This document shows positions 6,452 through 14,864 of a DNA stretch of 64,000 nucleotides, one piece after another; within the stretch, counting starts at the first letter, position 1, and every line of letters begins with the position of its first letter. A program made the position numbers and the translations under genes. The stretch comes from Brevibacillus brevis (GTDB lineage: Bacteria > Bacillota > Bacilli > Brevibacillales > Brevibacillaceae): the NCBI RefSeq assembly GCF_001039275.2, contig NZ_CP030117.1:5442001-5506000 (forward strand), given 5' to 3'. The notes below the pieces were generated by a model, which did not search any database, was not told the DNA's origin, and saw nothing but the letters and a program-made list of their open reading frames with translations.

Positions 6452-6479
6452 TCTACGTCAAAGAGTATCTGCAGTTTCA
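6452..6479 (-). promoter_or_regulatory. Sigma-W-type ECF promoter
   Basis: On the minus strand TGAAAC (6479-6474), exactly 16 bases, then CGTAGA (6457-6452) match the Bacillus sigma-W consensus TGAAAC-N16-CGTA. It lies about 20 bases upstream of the 87-residue membrane protein start. The sigma factor that reads it is not identified in this window. Confidence 0.65.
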
Positions 6480-6504
6480 CTGGGCTGTATGATCGCAAGC
6501 AAAA

Positions 6505-8028
6505 TCATCTGCCTGGCAGGCTTGTCATTGCGTCGAAATATTTATAACGCTTTGTACATGTATATTTGAGCCGATAAACCGGGAACGGAACAGGAGCTTT
6601 TTCTCTTCTATTTGAATCTCTGTTCTCCACTTGTACATATTCCAGTTCCATGTCAAACAGGCGTAAGAAGCTCTCCGCTACCCTCCGAGTAGAAACAACA
6701 GAGGCGGGATCGGGAATCTCCTTGTTTTTGCGGGCATCGTGCTTGTAAAAACCCGTTACCTGGCCTGTCCAAGGATTGACTTTTACTGTGTAGACTCTAT
6801 TTGTGAGTACGATTCCTTGTCGGCGCTCATAGAAGTAATAGGTATTTCCGGTACCACGTAAAAAACACAGTTCGTAATAGTGAAGCTCGGTAATTCCCCG
6901 CTCGATGTATTTCTCCAAAAACCTCTTTGCAATTTGCAACGCATCGTGCTCCGAAAGCCGTGGCGCTATATATTCTATTTTTTGGTTAACCGTAAAGGCA
7001 AGCAGCTCGTTAGTCGTTCGATTGAGTGTAACCCATACAACATCAGGATCGTAAACAGTTTCAGCCTCCTCATCTTCTGGTAATGGCCAGAAATAATGGA
7101 TAGTAGAAGGCCAACCAGGTTCCCGCGCTTCGGCAACGAATCTGAAATATCCGCTCATTGGATTGAAAGTTTCCCCATCCTCATTCGGAGTCACAAGTGT
7201 TTCTCTTTTCATCCCTGGATGAGTCAAATCTATTTGAAAATGTTCCTTTACCCACACCTCAATCTCCTGCAAGTTTGCGAAAACAAGAGGTTCCCCTTGG
7301 GCTATGATTGGGATGACCTCTGAGTGTTTTTCTACAAGCCGTCTTCCCCCTATGACCGTCTTTGCTATTTGTCCTGTCTTTGCATGAATGACAACATAGT
7401 CCAGCGCTGCCTCATCAGGGATATACTTGAGCTTCCCTTCTTCCTGTTCATCGTATATGAGCATCATGTTTTTCTCCAATAAAGCAACGTACGCTTGTTT
7501 CGCCTCCTTCTTTGTTATCACTTCTGGCTTGGGAGGCTTATGTTTGCGATCAAAATCGTGAAATCCGCAGTACTGTATGTCTACCAAATTTCCTGACTCG
7601 TCTAAAGCTATTCTCAAAAACACATCTGAATGCGGAATTCCATGAAAAAAATAACGATAATATAGTTCCCATTGCTTTCTCTCGCTACACTCTCTCAATT
7701 TTGCTACATGGTCTCTTACCATTTCGTTCAGATGATCTCCGTATAATTTTTCCGCTACTCCTATGGCCCGCTCCGTCGCTGACTCGGCATCGATTGGTTC
7801 GCCAGAAGGTAACCATTCTCGATCTTTTTTATCCAAGTCGAAATCCGTCACATAACCAGTTTCTTTGTCTATCTCCAGTTCTGTATGGTTATGACCTACT
7901 CTGATCTCCCAAGTTCTCCAGTTATCGCGCGTTTTGATTCGCTGCTGAGACAATTCAAGCATACCGGGAAACATCGCAAAACGTCTCTCCATCGTCTCCC
8001 GAACTGCTTCTGTCGGATATGTAATCAT
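6505..8028 (-). CDS. YcdB/YcdC repeat protein (PepSY-like), no signal peptide
   Basis: The 507-residue protein has repeated segments of the YcdB/YcdC (DUF4901) type, each with a hydrophobic strand pattern ending in a TGxVxxF-like turn (for example KETGYVTDFD, HAKTGQIAKT and NPWTGQVTGFY). Such domains are related to PepSY modules. No N-terminal signal or membrane helix is seen, so it should be cytosolic, unlike its relatives at 22256-23767 and 19999-21705. Function is unknown. It stands alone between the Cys-tailed membrane operon and the PepSY two-component operon. Confidence 0.75.
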   Translation of the reverse strand: MITYPTEAVRETMERRFAMFPGMLELSQQRIKTRDNWRTWEIRVGHNHTELEIDKETGYVTDFDLDKKDREWLPSGEPIDAESATERAIGVAEKLYGDHLNEMVRDHVAKLRECSERKQWELYYRYFFHGIPHSDVFLRIALDESGNLVDIQYCGFHDFDRKHKPPKPEVITKKEAKQAYVALLEKNMMLIYDEQEEGKLKYIPDEAALDYVVIHAKTGQIAKTVIGGRRLVEKHSEVIPIIAQGEPLVFANLQEIEVWVKEHFQIDLTHPGMKRETLVTPNEDGETFNPMSGYFRFVAEAREPGWPSTIHYFWPLPEDEEAETVYDPDVVWVTLNRTTNELLAFTVNQKIEYIAPRLSEHDALQIAKRFLEKYIERGITELHYYELCFLRGTGNTYYFYERRQGIVLTNRVYTVKVNPWTGQVTGFYKHDARKNKEIPDPASVVSTRRVAESFLRLFDMELEYVQVENRDSNRREKAPVPFPVYRLKYTCTKRYKYFDAMTSLPGR

Positions 8029-8046
8029 CGCTTTCCCTCCCGAACG

Positions 8047-8077
8047 AAAAAACCGTCAATGCAGACACTGACGGCTT
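8047..8077 (-). terminator. Terminator of the response-regulator/kinase/PepSY operon
   Basis: AGCCGTCAGTG and CATTGACGGTT pair on the minus strand around a short loop and are followed by TTTTTCG. It ends the operon after the PepSY gene. Confidence 0.8.
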
Positions 8078-8098
8078 TCTCTATTTAAACACTAGATC

Positions 8099-8974
8099 TT
8101 AATCATCATCACCATCATCCAGGTCATCATCGTCGGTGTCGATGTTGCTCGAGTCATCACTTGAAGATGAATCCGCCGGAGCACTGCCATTTTTATCAGC
8201 CGGTATCAGATCATCATCGTCATCATCATCGGTAGAGCTGTTGTCGATGGTGGTCGTCGAAAGTACTTTTCCAGTAATGGCATGTATGCGTACATCTACC
8301 GTTTTGGAGTCTTTTATTGTGATCACCCGATAGACTGCTCCACTCTTTGTCTCGATTAAATCAACATCATCGATCTTGCCGCCGCTTGTTCTTTCCGTCG
8401 CAATCTGTTTCGCTTGCTGTTCGGTAATTTTGGTCTGTGGCTGCGCTGGCGGATTCGAGCTTTGATTCGGCTTAGGCTGCTGCTGTGTTGGGGTTTGGGT
8501 TGTAGCTGGCTGTTGTTTTCCTGGCGCAACAGTCCCCACCATCCCCGTACCTGCTGGCTTGGTCGCGTTGCCCGAAGCATCCTTCCCGCCGTTATTCGGT
8601 TGCGGCGTTGTACTGGCTGTCGGATTCGAACCCGGCTGCGTTGGATTCGTCGCCGTTTCATTTGCCTTCGGCTGCGCAGTGGCTGCGACCAAGGAGAGCT
8701 CCTTCAAATCAATAATTTCGCCCGTATGTGCATTCACCATCACACTATACGTTCCGCGCTCATTGAGGAGTTGGAGATTGTAAATGCTGTTTTTTCCTAC
8801 ATCCGTCATGGAAATCGATTCAATCTTCCCCGGGTAGCGGGCCGTCACGATCTGTTTGACTTCCTCCGCAGACAATGACTGCAAATCCATGCTCGCGAAG
8901 ATCCGTTGCATGCCAAATGCCGTAGTGACCAGCAGAAAACTCGCCAGCAGCCCTATTTTCCATTTTTTATTCAT
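8099..8974 (-). CDS. Secreted or membrane-anchored protein with two PepSY domains
   Basis: An N-terminal hydrophobic helix (residues 7-27) exports or anchors the 291-residue protein. A first PepSY domain (about 33-95) ends in VNAHTGEIIDLKE. A linker of about 90 residues rich in Pro, Thr, Gln and Asn follows. A second PepSY domain (about 183-245) ends in IHAITGKVLSTT, and a final tail is very rich in Asp and Ser. PepSY domains often inhibit or tune extracytoplasmic enzymes or sensors. Its gene follows the histidine kinase by 12 bases, so it may modulate that kinase outside the membrane. Confidence 0.8.
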   Translation of the reverse strand: MNKKWKIGLLASFLLVTTAFGMQRIFASMDLQSLSAEEVKQIVTARYPGKIESISMTDVGKNSIYNLQLLNERGTYSVMVNAHTGEIIDLKELSLVAATAQPKANETATNPTQPGSNPTASTTPQPNNGGKDASGNATKPAGTGMVGTVAPGKQQPATTQTPTQQQPKPNQSSNPPAQPQTKITEQQAKQIATERTSGGKIDDVDLIETKSGAVYRVITIKDSKTVDVRIHAITGKVLSTTTIDNSSTDDDDDDDLIPADKNGSAPADSSSSDDSSNIDTDDDDLDDGDDD

Positions 8975-8986
8975 GCGTACCTCCTG

Positions 8987-10351
8987 CTATTTCTTAGCCT
9001 GCCCCGGCAGAAAAACGGTCACGAGCGTCCATTTCCCTTCTTCGCTATCCAGTGCAATATCGCCTTGATGGGCATCAACGATCTGTTTGGCAATGGAAAG
9101 ACCGAGTCCTACGCCCCCTGTTTCGCGGCTGCGGGCTTTGTCTACACGGAAGAAGCGATCAAAAACATGCTGCAAATCTTCCTTGGGAATCCCCATTCCG
9201 TAATCCTTTACCGAGAAATAAGGACGGTCCCCTTGAAGCCCCACCCCAACCTCGATTTCATTGGAGCTGTATTTCATCGCATTGTCGAGTAAAACGACGA
9301 GCACTTGTTTTAGTTTTTGTTCATCGGCTATGACGAGAACCGATTCGTGGTTTGCGCCCAGTTGAAAGGATCTGCCATACGCATTGGTCAATTGAGCAAT
9401 GGTCGTTTGGCACATCGGAATCAAGTCGATTTCTTTGACATCCAGATTCCATTCGGCGCTGTTGTTTGCGAGAAGGAGCATTTGATTGGTCATATCCTTC
9501 ATACGCACGGCTTCTGAATAGATTGCTTCCACCGACTCTGTCAGAACCTCCGGCTTTTTCGTCCCCCAGCGCTTCAATAGCTTCGCATAGCTTTCTACTA
9601 CGGTCAGCGGCGTTTTCAATTCATGGGAAGCATCTGAGACGAACTGCTGCTGCTTCTCGAAGTTTTGCTGCAATAAATCCATCATCTTGTTAAAGGTACT
9701 TCCTAACGCATGCAATTCATCTTTGGATGTGTGCTCAAGCGGTATTTTCTTAAAAATACTGCGCGCTTGAATGTCTTCCATCGTTTGAATCATCGAGTTG
9801 ACTGGTCGCAAAATCAGATTGCTCAACATGCGCCCTGCAAAAAAAGCAGGAATTAGCACGAACAGCGAAGCAAACAACAGAACGTTTTGCAGCAGGCTCA
9901 AATTTTCTTGCAAGCCCGCAATGCTTTCCATGACTTCTAACGTGACAATTTTTCCATTCGTCCAAATGATCGGGACCTTGACGTAGGCGTATTTCGCTCC
10001 GTTAACATCGAAGACACCGTCACTCGCTTTTCGATCAAAGATGGGCTTCGGTGCCGGGATTGGCTGCGTGCTGTCTACTTCCTGCGTGACGATGGCCCGC
10101 GATTGCTGATCGATAATCCGGATCATCCCGTTCGACGGCAAATACGGCTGCAAGAGCGTGGCCGGGTCGAAACTTTCTACACCGATCTGATTGAGTCCAC
10201 TCTGGATGTGCAGGACTTCTCGTTGCAGACGATCCAGCTCTCCGTCTGTTGTCACTTTGTAGAACATGAAGTAAATGAAGCTGTTGACCATGAGCAACAA
10301 AAGCAAGAGTGCGACCGTGGAGAACAAATGAATTTTATTTTTGATTTTCAT
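8987..10351 (-). CDS. Membrane sensor histidine kinase with HAMP domain
   Basis: The 454-residue kinase has two membrane helices (about 9-31 and 154-178) flanking an extracytoplasmic domain of about 120 residues. A HAMP linker follows, then an H-box with phosphorylated H243 in SDASHELKTPLTVVESYAKL (shown to 20), an N-box LLDNAMKYS and G-boxes GMGIPKED and GVGLGLSIAK. It resembles the ArlS/CssS class. It lies 3 bases downstream of its response regulator and is followed by a PepSY protein in one operon. The signal is unknown, but the PepSY partner points to an envelope cue. Confidence 0.9.
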   Translation of the reverse strand: MKIKNKIHLFSTVALLLLLLMVNSFIYFMFYKVTTDGELDRLQREVLHIQSGLNQIGVESFDPATLLQPYLPSNGMIRIIDQQSRAIVTQEVDSTQPIPAPKPIFDRKASDGVFDVNGAKYAYVKVPIIWTNGKIVTLEVMESIAGLQENLSLLQNVLLFASLFVLIPAFFAGRMLSNLILRPVNSMIQTMEDIQARSIFKKIPLEHTSKDELHALGSTFNKMMDLLQQNFEKQQQFVSDASHELKTPLTVVESYAKLLKRWGTKKPEVLTESVEAIYSEAVRMKDMTNQMLLLANNSAEWNLDVKEIDLIPMCQTTIAQLTNAYGRSFQLGANHESVLVIADEQKLKQVLVVLLDNAMKYSSNEIEVGVGLQGDRPYFSVKDYGMGIPKEDLQHVFDRFFRVDKARSRETGGVGLGLSIAKQIVDAHQGDIALDSEEGKWTLVTVFLPGQAKK

Positions 10352-10354
10352 AAT

Positions 10355-11041
10355 CTACCCCTTCAGCATATAACCAACGCCTCGAACTGTATGCAAAAGC
10401 GGGGTTTCATACCCTTGGTCCACCTTTTTACGCAAGTAACGGATATACACGTCAACGACATTTGTGTCTCCGAAATAATCAAATCCCCATACATGTGTAA
10501 GAATCTGTTCACGATTCAGAACTTGGTTTTTATTCTGCATCAGATAAAGCAATAAATCGAATTCACGCGGTGTCAGCTCGATCTGACTGGAGCCTCTCGT
10601 CACTTCCCGCGATTTTTCATCCAGACTTAAATCCGATACCTCTACTTTGGAGCTGGCTTCCACTTTCTTTGTCATTTGGGACAAGCGGAGGCAGGAACGG
10701 ATGCGCGCCAGCAGCTCTTCGATTTCAAAAGGTTTCGTGATGTAGTCGTTCGCGCCTTGATCGAGTCCATTTACTTTGTCTACGACAGCATTTCTGGCCG
10801 TCAACAAAATGACTGGCGTCGCGGAGTCCTTTACCCGAATCCGACGAAGCACTTCTATACCTGACAAGCCTGGCAGCAGTACATCGAGCAAAATCAAGTT
10901 CCATCCGCCTTGATTGTATTGTTCCAGCGCCTCGAGCCCTGTTTTGGCGATCTCGCTTTCGTATCCTTCGTATTCCAGCTCTAATTGAATCACACGAGCA
11001 ATCTTCTCTTCATCTTCCACAATTAATATTCGCTCCGACAT
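10355..11041 (-). CDS. OmpR-family response regulator
   Basis: The 228-residue protein has a receiver domain with the acidic pocket near residues 10-12, phospho-acceptor D53 in LILLDVLLPG and K in YITKPFEIEE. A winged-helix DNA-binding domain of the OmpR type follows (about 130-226, ending in LHTVRGVGYML). It is the first gene of the operon with the kinase and the PepSY protein. A sigma-A-like promoter (11078-11105) precedes it. Confidence 0.92.
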   Translation of the reverse strand: MSERILIVEDEEKIARVIQLELEYEGYESEIAKTGLEALEQYNQGGWNLILLDVLLPGLSGIEVLRRIRVKDSATPVILLTARNAVVDKVNGLDQGANDYITKPFEIEELLARIRSCLRLSQMTKKVEASSKVEVSDLSLDEKSREVTRGSSQIELTPREFDLLLYLMQNKNQVLNREQILTHVWGFDYFGDTNVVDVYIRYLRKKVDQGYETPLLHTVRGVGYMLKG

Positions 11042-11077
11042 GTAATCCTCCTAAACCTTGCATCCATTATCCAGATG

Positions 11078-11105
11078 AGTTTAGCAAATATTGGCTGTGG
11101 ATCAA
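11078..11105 (-). promoter_or_regulatory. Promoter of the two-component operon
   Basis: On the minus strand TTGATC (11105-11100), 16 bases and TAAACT (11083-11078) fit sigma-A. An AGGAGG-type ribosome site for the response regulator follows. Confidence 0.5.
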
Positions 11106-11138
11106 AGAGTAATCCGTACGAAAGATATAATTTTTTAC

Positions 11139-12539
11139 TTATATTGATAAACCCACCCACTGCCAGTACGCGTAATAAAAGACAACCATCAGGATCGCGT
11201 GGGCCACACCAGCATACAAGCTCAACCGCAGCAAATCCTTAGGCAAAAAGGTCTCCATGCCGCTTTCCTGGAACATGAGCAATGCTTTGGAGCTGACAGG
11301 GAAGGTCAGGCAGTAGTTCATGCCGACGATTCCTACGAACAACACGGTCACTTCATTTAAATCGAGGCTACTCGCAAAGTAGAGAAGCGGCGGAACCAGA
11401 ATGACGGCTCTCGTTGTATGCGATGTAATGTACAGATGGGAGGTCAGTGTCAGCAAAGTAATGACCACAATGATCAACAGCGACGATTCCCCTTCCAACT
11501 GCTCGGTAATCGTGAACAGCTTCTTCATGATCCACTCTGCCGCGCCGCTCTCCAACAACGACTTTCCGAGTGCAATGGCTGCCCCTACAAACAAAATCAG
11601 GTTCCATGAGACAGACTGAACGCCATCCTTCCACTTCATGACGCCCACATTGGGGAGTGTCAAAAGAAAGGCACCGACGACTGTCGTGGTAGCAATCTCG
11701 ATTCCGTGAAAACGCTCTGTCAGCCAGAAAATGACCATCGCCCCGATCACAGCAAACGTATATTTTTCGTTGCGGGACAAGGTGAGAGAAAGCTTTTTGC
11801 TCGCGAGTGGGCGCTGCATCTCTTCTTTGGTGAGAAACAGAGCCAGCACAATCCGGCATGTAACGATACTGGCTACTACTCCGAACGGCAGTCCCCACAA
11901 CAGCCACTCTGCGAAGCTAATCCCTTCCCCATTGAACTCCTTCAGCATATCGAGGGCGATAAAATGGGAACCCGCTCCGATCATAGTAGAGCTCGTCGTT
12001 ACTAAAATAATCGTCGGAATCAGGATCGCCATGGCTTTCGTAATTTGCTTGTTCCCGATTTCTGAGGTCAGCGAGTGGAAAACAGGCAGAAGCACCGCTG
12101 CACGCCCAGAAGTAGACGGGATAAAGAATCCGAGAAATTGAACGACGACCGTCAAGAGCCAAAACAAGCTTTTGACATTCTTTGCCTTGCTTACGACCAG
12201 ATCTGTGAGTTTGCCTGCCAAGCCTGTCACTTGAAGAGCGCCACCGAGAATGAATGAGCCAATCATTAACCAAATAACATCGGAGGCAAGCGAGTCGAAC
12301 AAAATTTCCTGGTCAGCCGTACCTGTCACGACGAGGAGTAATACGGAGCCAATCGCTACATAGGCGGAGTTCAGCGAGGTGGTCGTCCACAGAATCACGG
12401 CGACACAGAAGCAGAACAAGCTCCATTTGGCTTCAAATGTCAGGGATGACGGCAGCATAAGCAGTAATTCCACGAACATAATCAGGACAATCGGAAGGAC
12501 CCAGGCAGGTCTTTCCTTTGCAACAGTCTGTGCAATCAC
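11139..12539 (-). CDS. DASS/SLC13-type anion transporter
   Basis: The 466-residue protein has about 12 hydrophobic segments. It shows the family features FFIPSTSGRAAVLLP and TSHTTRAVILVPPLLYF, conserved Ser/Thr-Asn-rich hairpins of the divalent anion:Na symporter family. Substrates of the family are di- and tricarboxylates, sulfate and related anions. The GTG start overlaps the TGA stop of the glycerate kinase gene and has GGAGAAGGAG upstream, so the two are coupled. Uptake of a glycerate-type or related organic acid for the adjoining kinase is a reasonable guess, not shown. Confidence 0.85.
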   Translation of the reverse strand: MIAQTVAKERPAWVLPIVLIMFVELLLMLPSSLTFEAKWSLFCFCVAVILWTTTSLNSAYVAIGSVLLLVVTGTADQEILFDSLASDVIWLMIGSFILGGALQVTGLAGKLTDLVVSKAKNVKSLFWLLTVVVQFLGFFIPSTSGRAAVLLPVFHSLTSEIGNKQITKAMAILIPTIILVTTSSTMIGAGSHFIALDMLKEFNGEGISFAEWLLWGLPFGVVASIVTCRIVLALFLTKEEMQRPLASKKLSLTLSRNEKYTFAVIGAMVIFWLTERFHGIEIATTTVVGAFLLTLPNVGVMKWKDGVQSVSWNLILFVGAAIALGKSLLESGAAEWIMKKLFTITEQLEGESSLLIIVVITLLTLTSHLYITSHTTRAVILVPPLLYFASSLDLNEVTVLFVGIVGMNYCLTFPVSSKALLMFQESGMETFLPKDLLRLSLYAGVAHAILMVVFYYAYWQWVGLSI

Positions 12540-13720
12540 GATACTTGCTCCTTCTCCATTAAACGATTTGCGAGTTGTAGGCCGACCATGATGGTTCTCA
12601 TGGAGCTTTCCGAGCAATCGGTCAGCCATTTCTGCGCATGCATGAACGCTTCTTCCAACGTAGACGGCATCGGCAAAATACTCGTGTACGCATCAATTCC
12701 GTGCTCATAATTGAGTCGGGCACCTTTCCCAACAGTCCCCACCAACGCCACTACTGGCAGAGCATGCTTCTTCGCTCTCTTTGCCACTTCCACTGGAATT
12801 TTTCCTCGCGGTGTTTGAAAATCAATACTGCCTTCCGCCGTAAATACAAGGTCTGTCTCTTGAAGCATCCGATCCAAATCAATGTACTTCATGATGATGT
12901 CGTAGCGTGGATACAGATTCGCACCCGTCAGCGCATGCAAACCAGCACCCAAGCCACCTGATGCACCACTGCCCGGCATTTCTCTGACATCGATACCGAA
13001 ATCCCGCTCGATGATAGCCGCGAATTGTTCGAGTGCTTCCTCCAGCTCAACGACCTGCTCAGGCGTTGCTCCTTTTTGCGGGCCAAACACGCGAGCGACT
13101 CCGTTTTCCCCACACAGCTTGTTAAACCAGTTGCAAGCCACATCGATTTGCACCTGCTTAAGTCTTTTGTCCATGCCGGAAACATCGATTTTCGTTACGT
13201 TTGCCAACGAGATTCCGCCTTCAATACGGATTTCTCGACCGCTTGCATCCAAAAATTTAGCGCCAAGTGCTTGCGCCATGCCTGCCCCACCATCGGAAGT
13301 ACCGGAATCGCCGCAGCCTAGCAAAATACGATCTGCCCCCATGTCCAGCGCCGCTTTGATCAATTCACCGACGCCATGTGTCGTCGTTTTGCGCGGGTCA
13401 CGCAAGCTTCTTGGAACCAGTCGTAGTCCCGCTGCTGCCGCCATCTCGATCACAGCCGTTTGACCTGTCGTCTTTGATCCGAATATCCCAAAATGGGAAG
13501 GAACCTTTTCTCCTACGGGGCCCGTTACTTCCATCTCGATAATCGAACCATTCGAAATTTTCACAATCGCTTTTGTAAAGCCTTCTCCCCCGTCTACCAT
13601 TGGCAGTGTCTGCACTTGGGAGAGCGGGAGTACGCGCAGGATTCCTTCTTTCATGCACTCTGCTGCTTGCTCGGCATCTAAACTTTCCTTAAAGCCCGAA
13701 GGCACAACGAGTATACGCAT
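12536..13720 (-). CDS. glxK: Glycerate kinase
   Basis: The 394-residue enzyme phosphorylates glycerate with ATP and feeds glycolysis. It matches the GlxK/GarK family along its length: MRILVVPSGFKESLDA at the start, the Gly-rich GCGDSGTSDGGAGMAQALGA segment (shown to 20), GASGGLGAG and FTAEGSIDFQTPRGKIP toward the end. The ATG at 13720 is preceded by AAGGGA; longer frames lack support. It is the first gene of a two-gene operon with the DASS transporter. A near-perfect palindrome (13765-13782) upstream may be its operator. Confidence 0.92.
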   Translation of the reverse strand: MRILVVPSGFKESLDAEQAAECMKEGILRVLPLSQVQTLPMVDGGEGFTKAIVKISNGSIIEMEVTGPVGEKVPSHFGIFGSKTTGQTAVIEMAAAAGLRLVPRSLRDPRKTTTHGVGELIKAALDMGADRILLGCGDSGTSDGGAGMAQALGAKFLDASGREIRIEGGISLANVTKIDVSGMDKRLKQVQIDVACNWFNKLCGENGVARVFGPQKGATPEQVVELEEALEQFAAIIERDFGIDVREMPGSGASGGLGAGLHALTGANLYPRYDIIMKYIDLDRMLQETDLVFTAEGSIDFQTPRGKIPVEVAKRAKKHALPVVALVGTVGKGARLNYEHGIDAYTSILPMPSTLEEAFMHAQKWLTDCSESSMRTIMVGLQLANRLMEKEQVS

Positions 13721-13764
13721 AAAAACAACATCCCTTCTCTTTATTTGAATTTGCTTTCGCATTA

Positions 13765-13782
13765 GTCTCACTTGAGTAAGAC
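13765..13782. promoter_or_regulatory. Palindromic operator candidate of the glycerate kinase operon
   Basis: GTCTCACTTGAGTAAGAC is an 18-bp imperfect palindrome with one mismatched pair, placed about 45 bases upstream of the glycerate kinase start. No dedicated regulator gene adjoins it. A CdaR-like or LacI-like protein encoded elsewhere could bind here. Confidence 0.4.
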
Positions 13783-13864
13783 CAATACTAAGCTTCAAAA
13801 AAGAGAAGGGAATAATAGGAAGATGAGAAATTGATGAGAGAAAAGCGAGAAGAACGTTACGATT

Positions 13865-14863
13865 CTAAGCGTTTCGTTTTCTGCGCAGTTGATAATAGGT
13901 CACAGCCAATGCGAGCGCCAGTACCGTCCCCTTGATAATATCGTAAGCGTAGTACGGCAGATTGAGCATCGTCATCCCGTTGAGCAGCACCCCGATTAGG
14001 ATCGCTCCCACAAATGTACCGAATACATTTGGCTTTCCTGCGCCGAAAACGGAGAAGCCTACGAAAGCAGCCGCTACTGCATCCATCAGCATGGAGCCGC
14101 CACTACTCACCTGTCCGGTGCCAATCCGCGCTGCCAAGAGCATCCCGCCCAAGCCTGCAAAAAGAGCGGAGAGCACATAAGCCAGGGTACGATAACGATT
14201 TACAGGAATCCCCGACAGACGGGCTGCTTCCAAATTACCGCCTGTCATGTACAGCATCCGTCCCTGTCTCGTATAGGTCAGGTACACATGCGTGATCGCG
14301 ACAAGTAAAAAGGTCAGGATAACCGGAACCGGTACGGAGAGAATTTCTCCTTGGCCCAGCCACAGGAACCATTCCTGAAATTTTCCCGGAGCCTGTGAGC
14401 CGTCCTGCATCGGCATGTTTGCGTAGATCGAGTAGCCTTGGGAATACGTCATATGAATGCCATTGACGATGTAGAGCATCGCCAGAGTAGCCAGCAAATC
14501 AGGAATGCGAATTTTCACGACCAGGAAAGCGTTGACCAGCCCGACGAGCAAGCTGAGTACAATCGGAACAACCAGTGTCATGAAGACTCCTTGTTCGTAC
14601 CAAACCATCATCGAAGCAGAAACGACCGTGGTCAATGAAACCGTCGATCCTACAGACAAGTCAAAGCCTCCAACAATCAGCGAGAACGTAACGCCAATCG
14701 CGACAAATGTCACAATCGAGATGGAGCGAAGAATGTCCGTCAAGTTGTCGTACGTGAAGAAATACGGGTTGGTCAAACTGAATAACAACATGACAATGAC
14801 AATAACTGCAACCGTTCCGTATTTATAAACAAAATCAAATAAGCTAAACTTTTTATCTGCCAC
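13865..14863 (-). CDS. Ribose-type ABC importer, permease
   Basis: The 332-residue membrane protein has about ten hydrophobic segments and the RbsC-family signature GGFDLSVGSTVSL and AARIGTGQVSSGGSMLMDAVAAAFVG (in part). It pairs with the dual ABC ATPase one base upstream and with the lipoprotein receptor at the head of the operon. The start is a GTG with GGAGGTG eight bases upstream. A SAM-I riboswitch controls the whole operon, so the cargo is likely a sulfur compound such as methylthioribose, not ribose. Confidence 0.88.
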   Translation of the reverse strand: MADKKFSLFDFVYKYGTVAVIVIVMLLFSLTNPYFFTYDNLTDILRSISIVTFVAIGVTFSLIVGGFDLSVGSTVSLTTVVSASMMVWYEQGVFMTLVVPIVLSLLVGLVNAFLVVKIRIPDLLATLAMLYIVNGIHMTYSQGYSIYANMPMQDGSQAPGKFQEWFLWLGQGEILSVPVPVILTFLLVAITHVYLTYTRQGRMLYMTGGNLEAARLSGIPVNRYRTLAYVLSALFAGLGGMLLAARIGTGQVSSGGSMLMDAVAAAFVGFSVFGAGKPNVFGTFVGAILIGVLLNGMTMLNLPYYAYDIIKGTVLALALAVTYYQLRRKRNA

Positions 14864-14864
14864 G

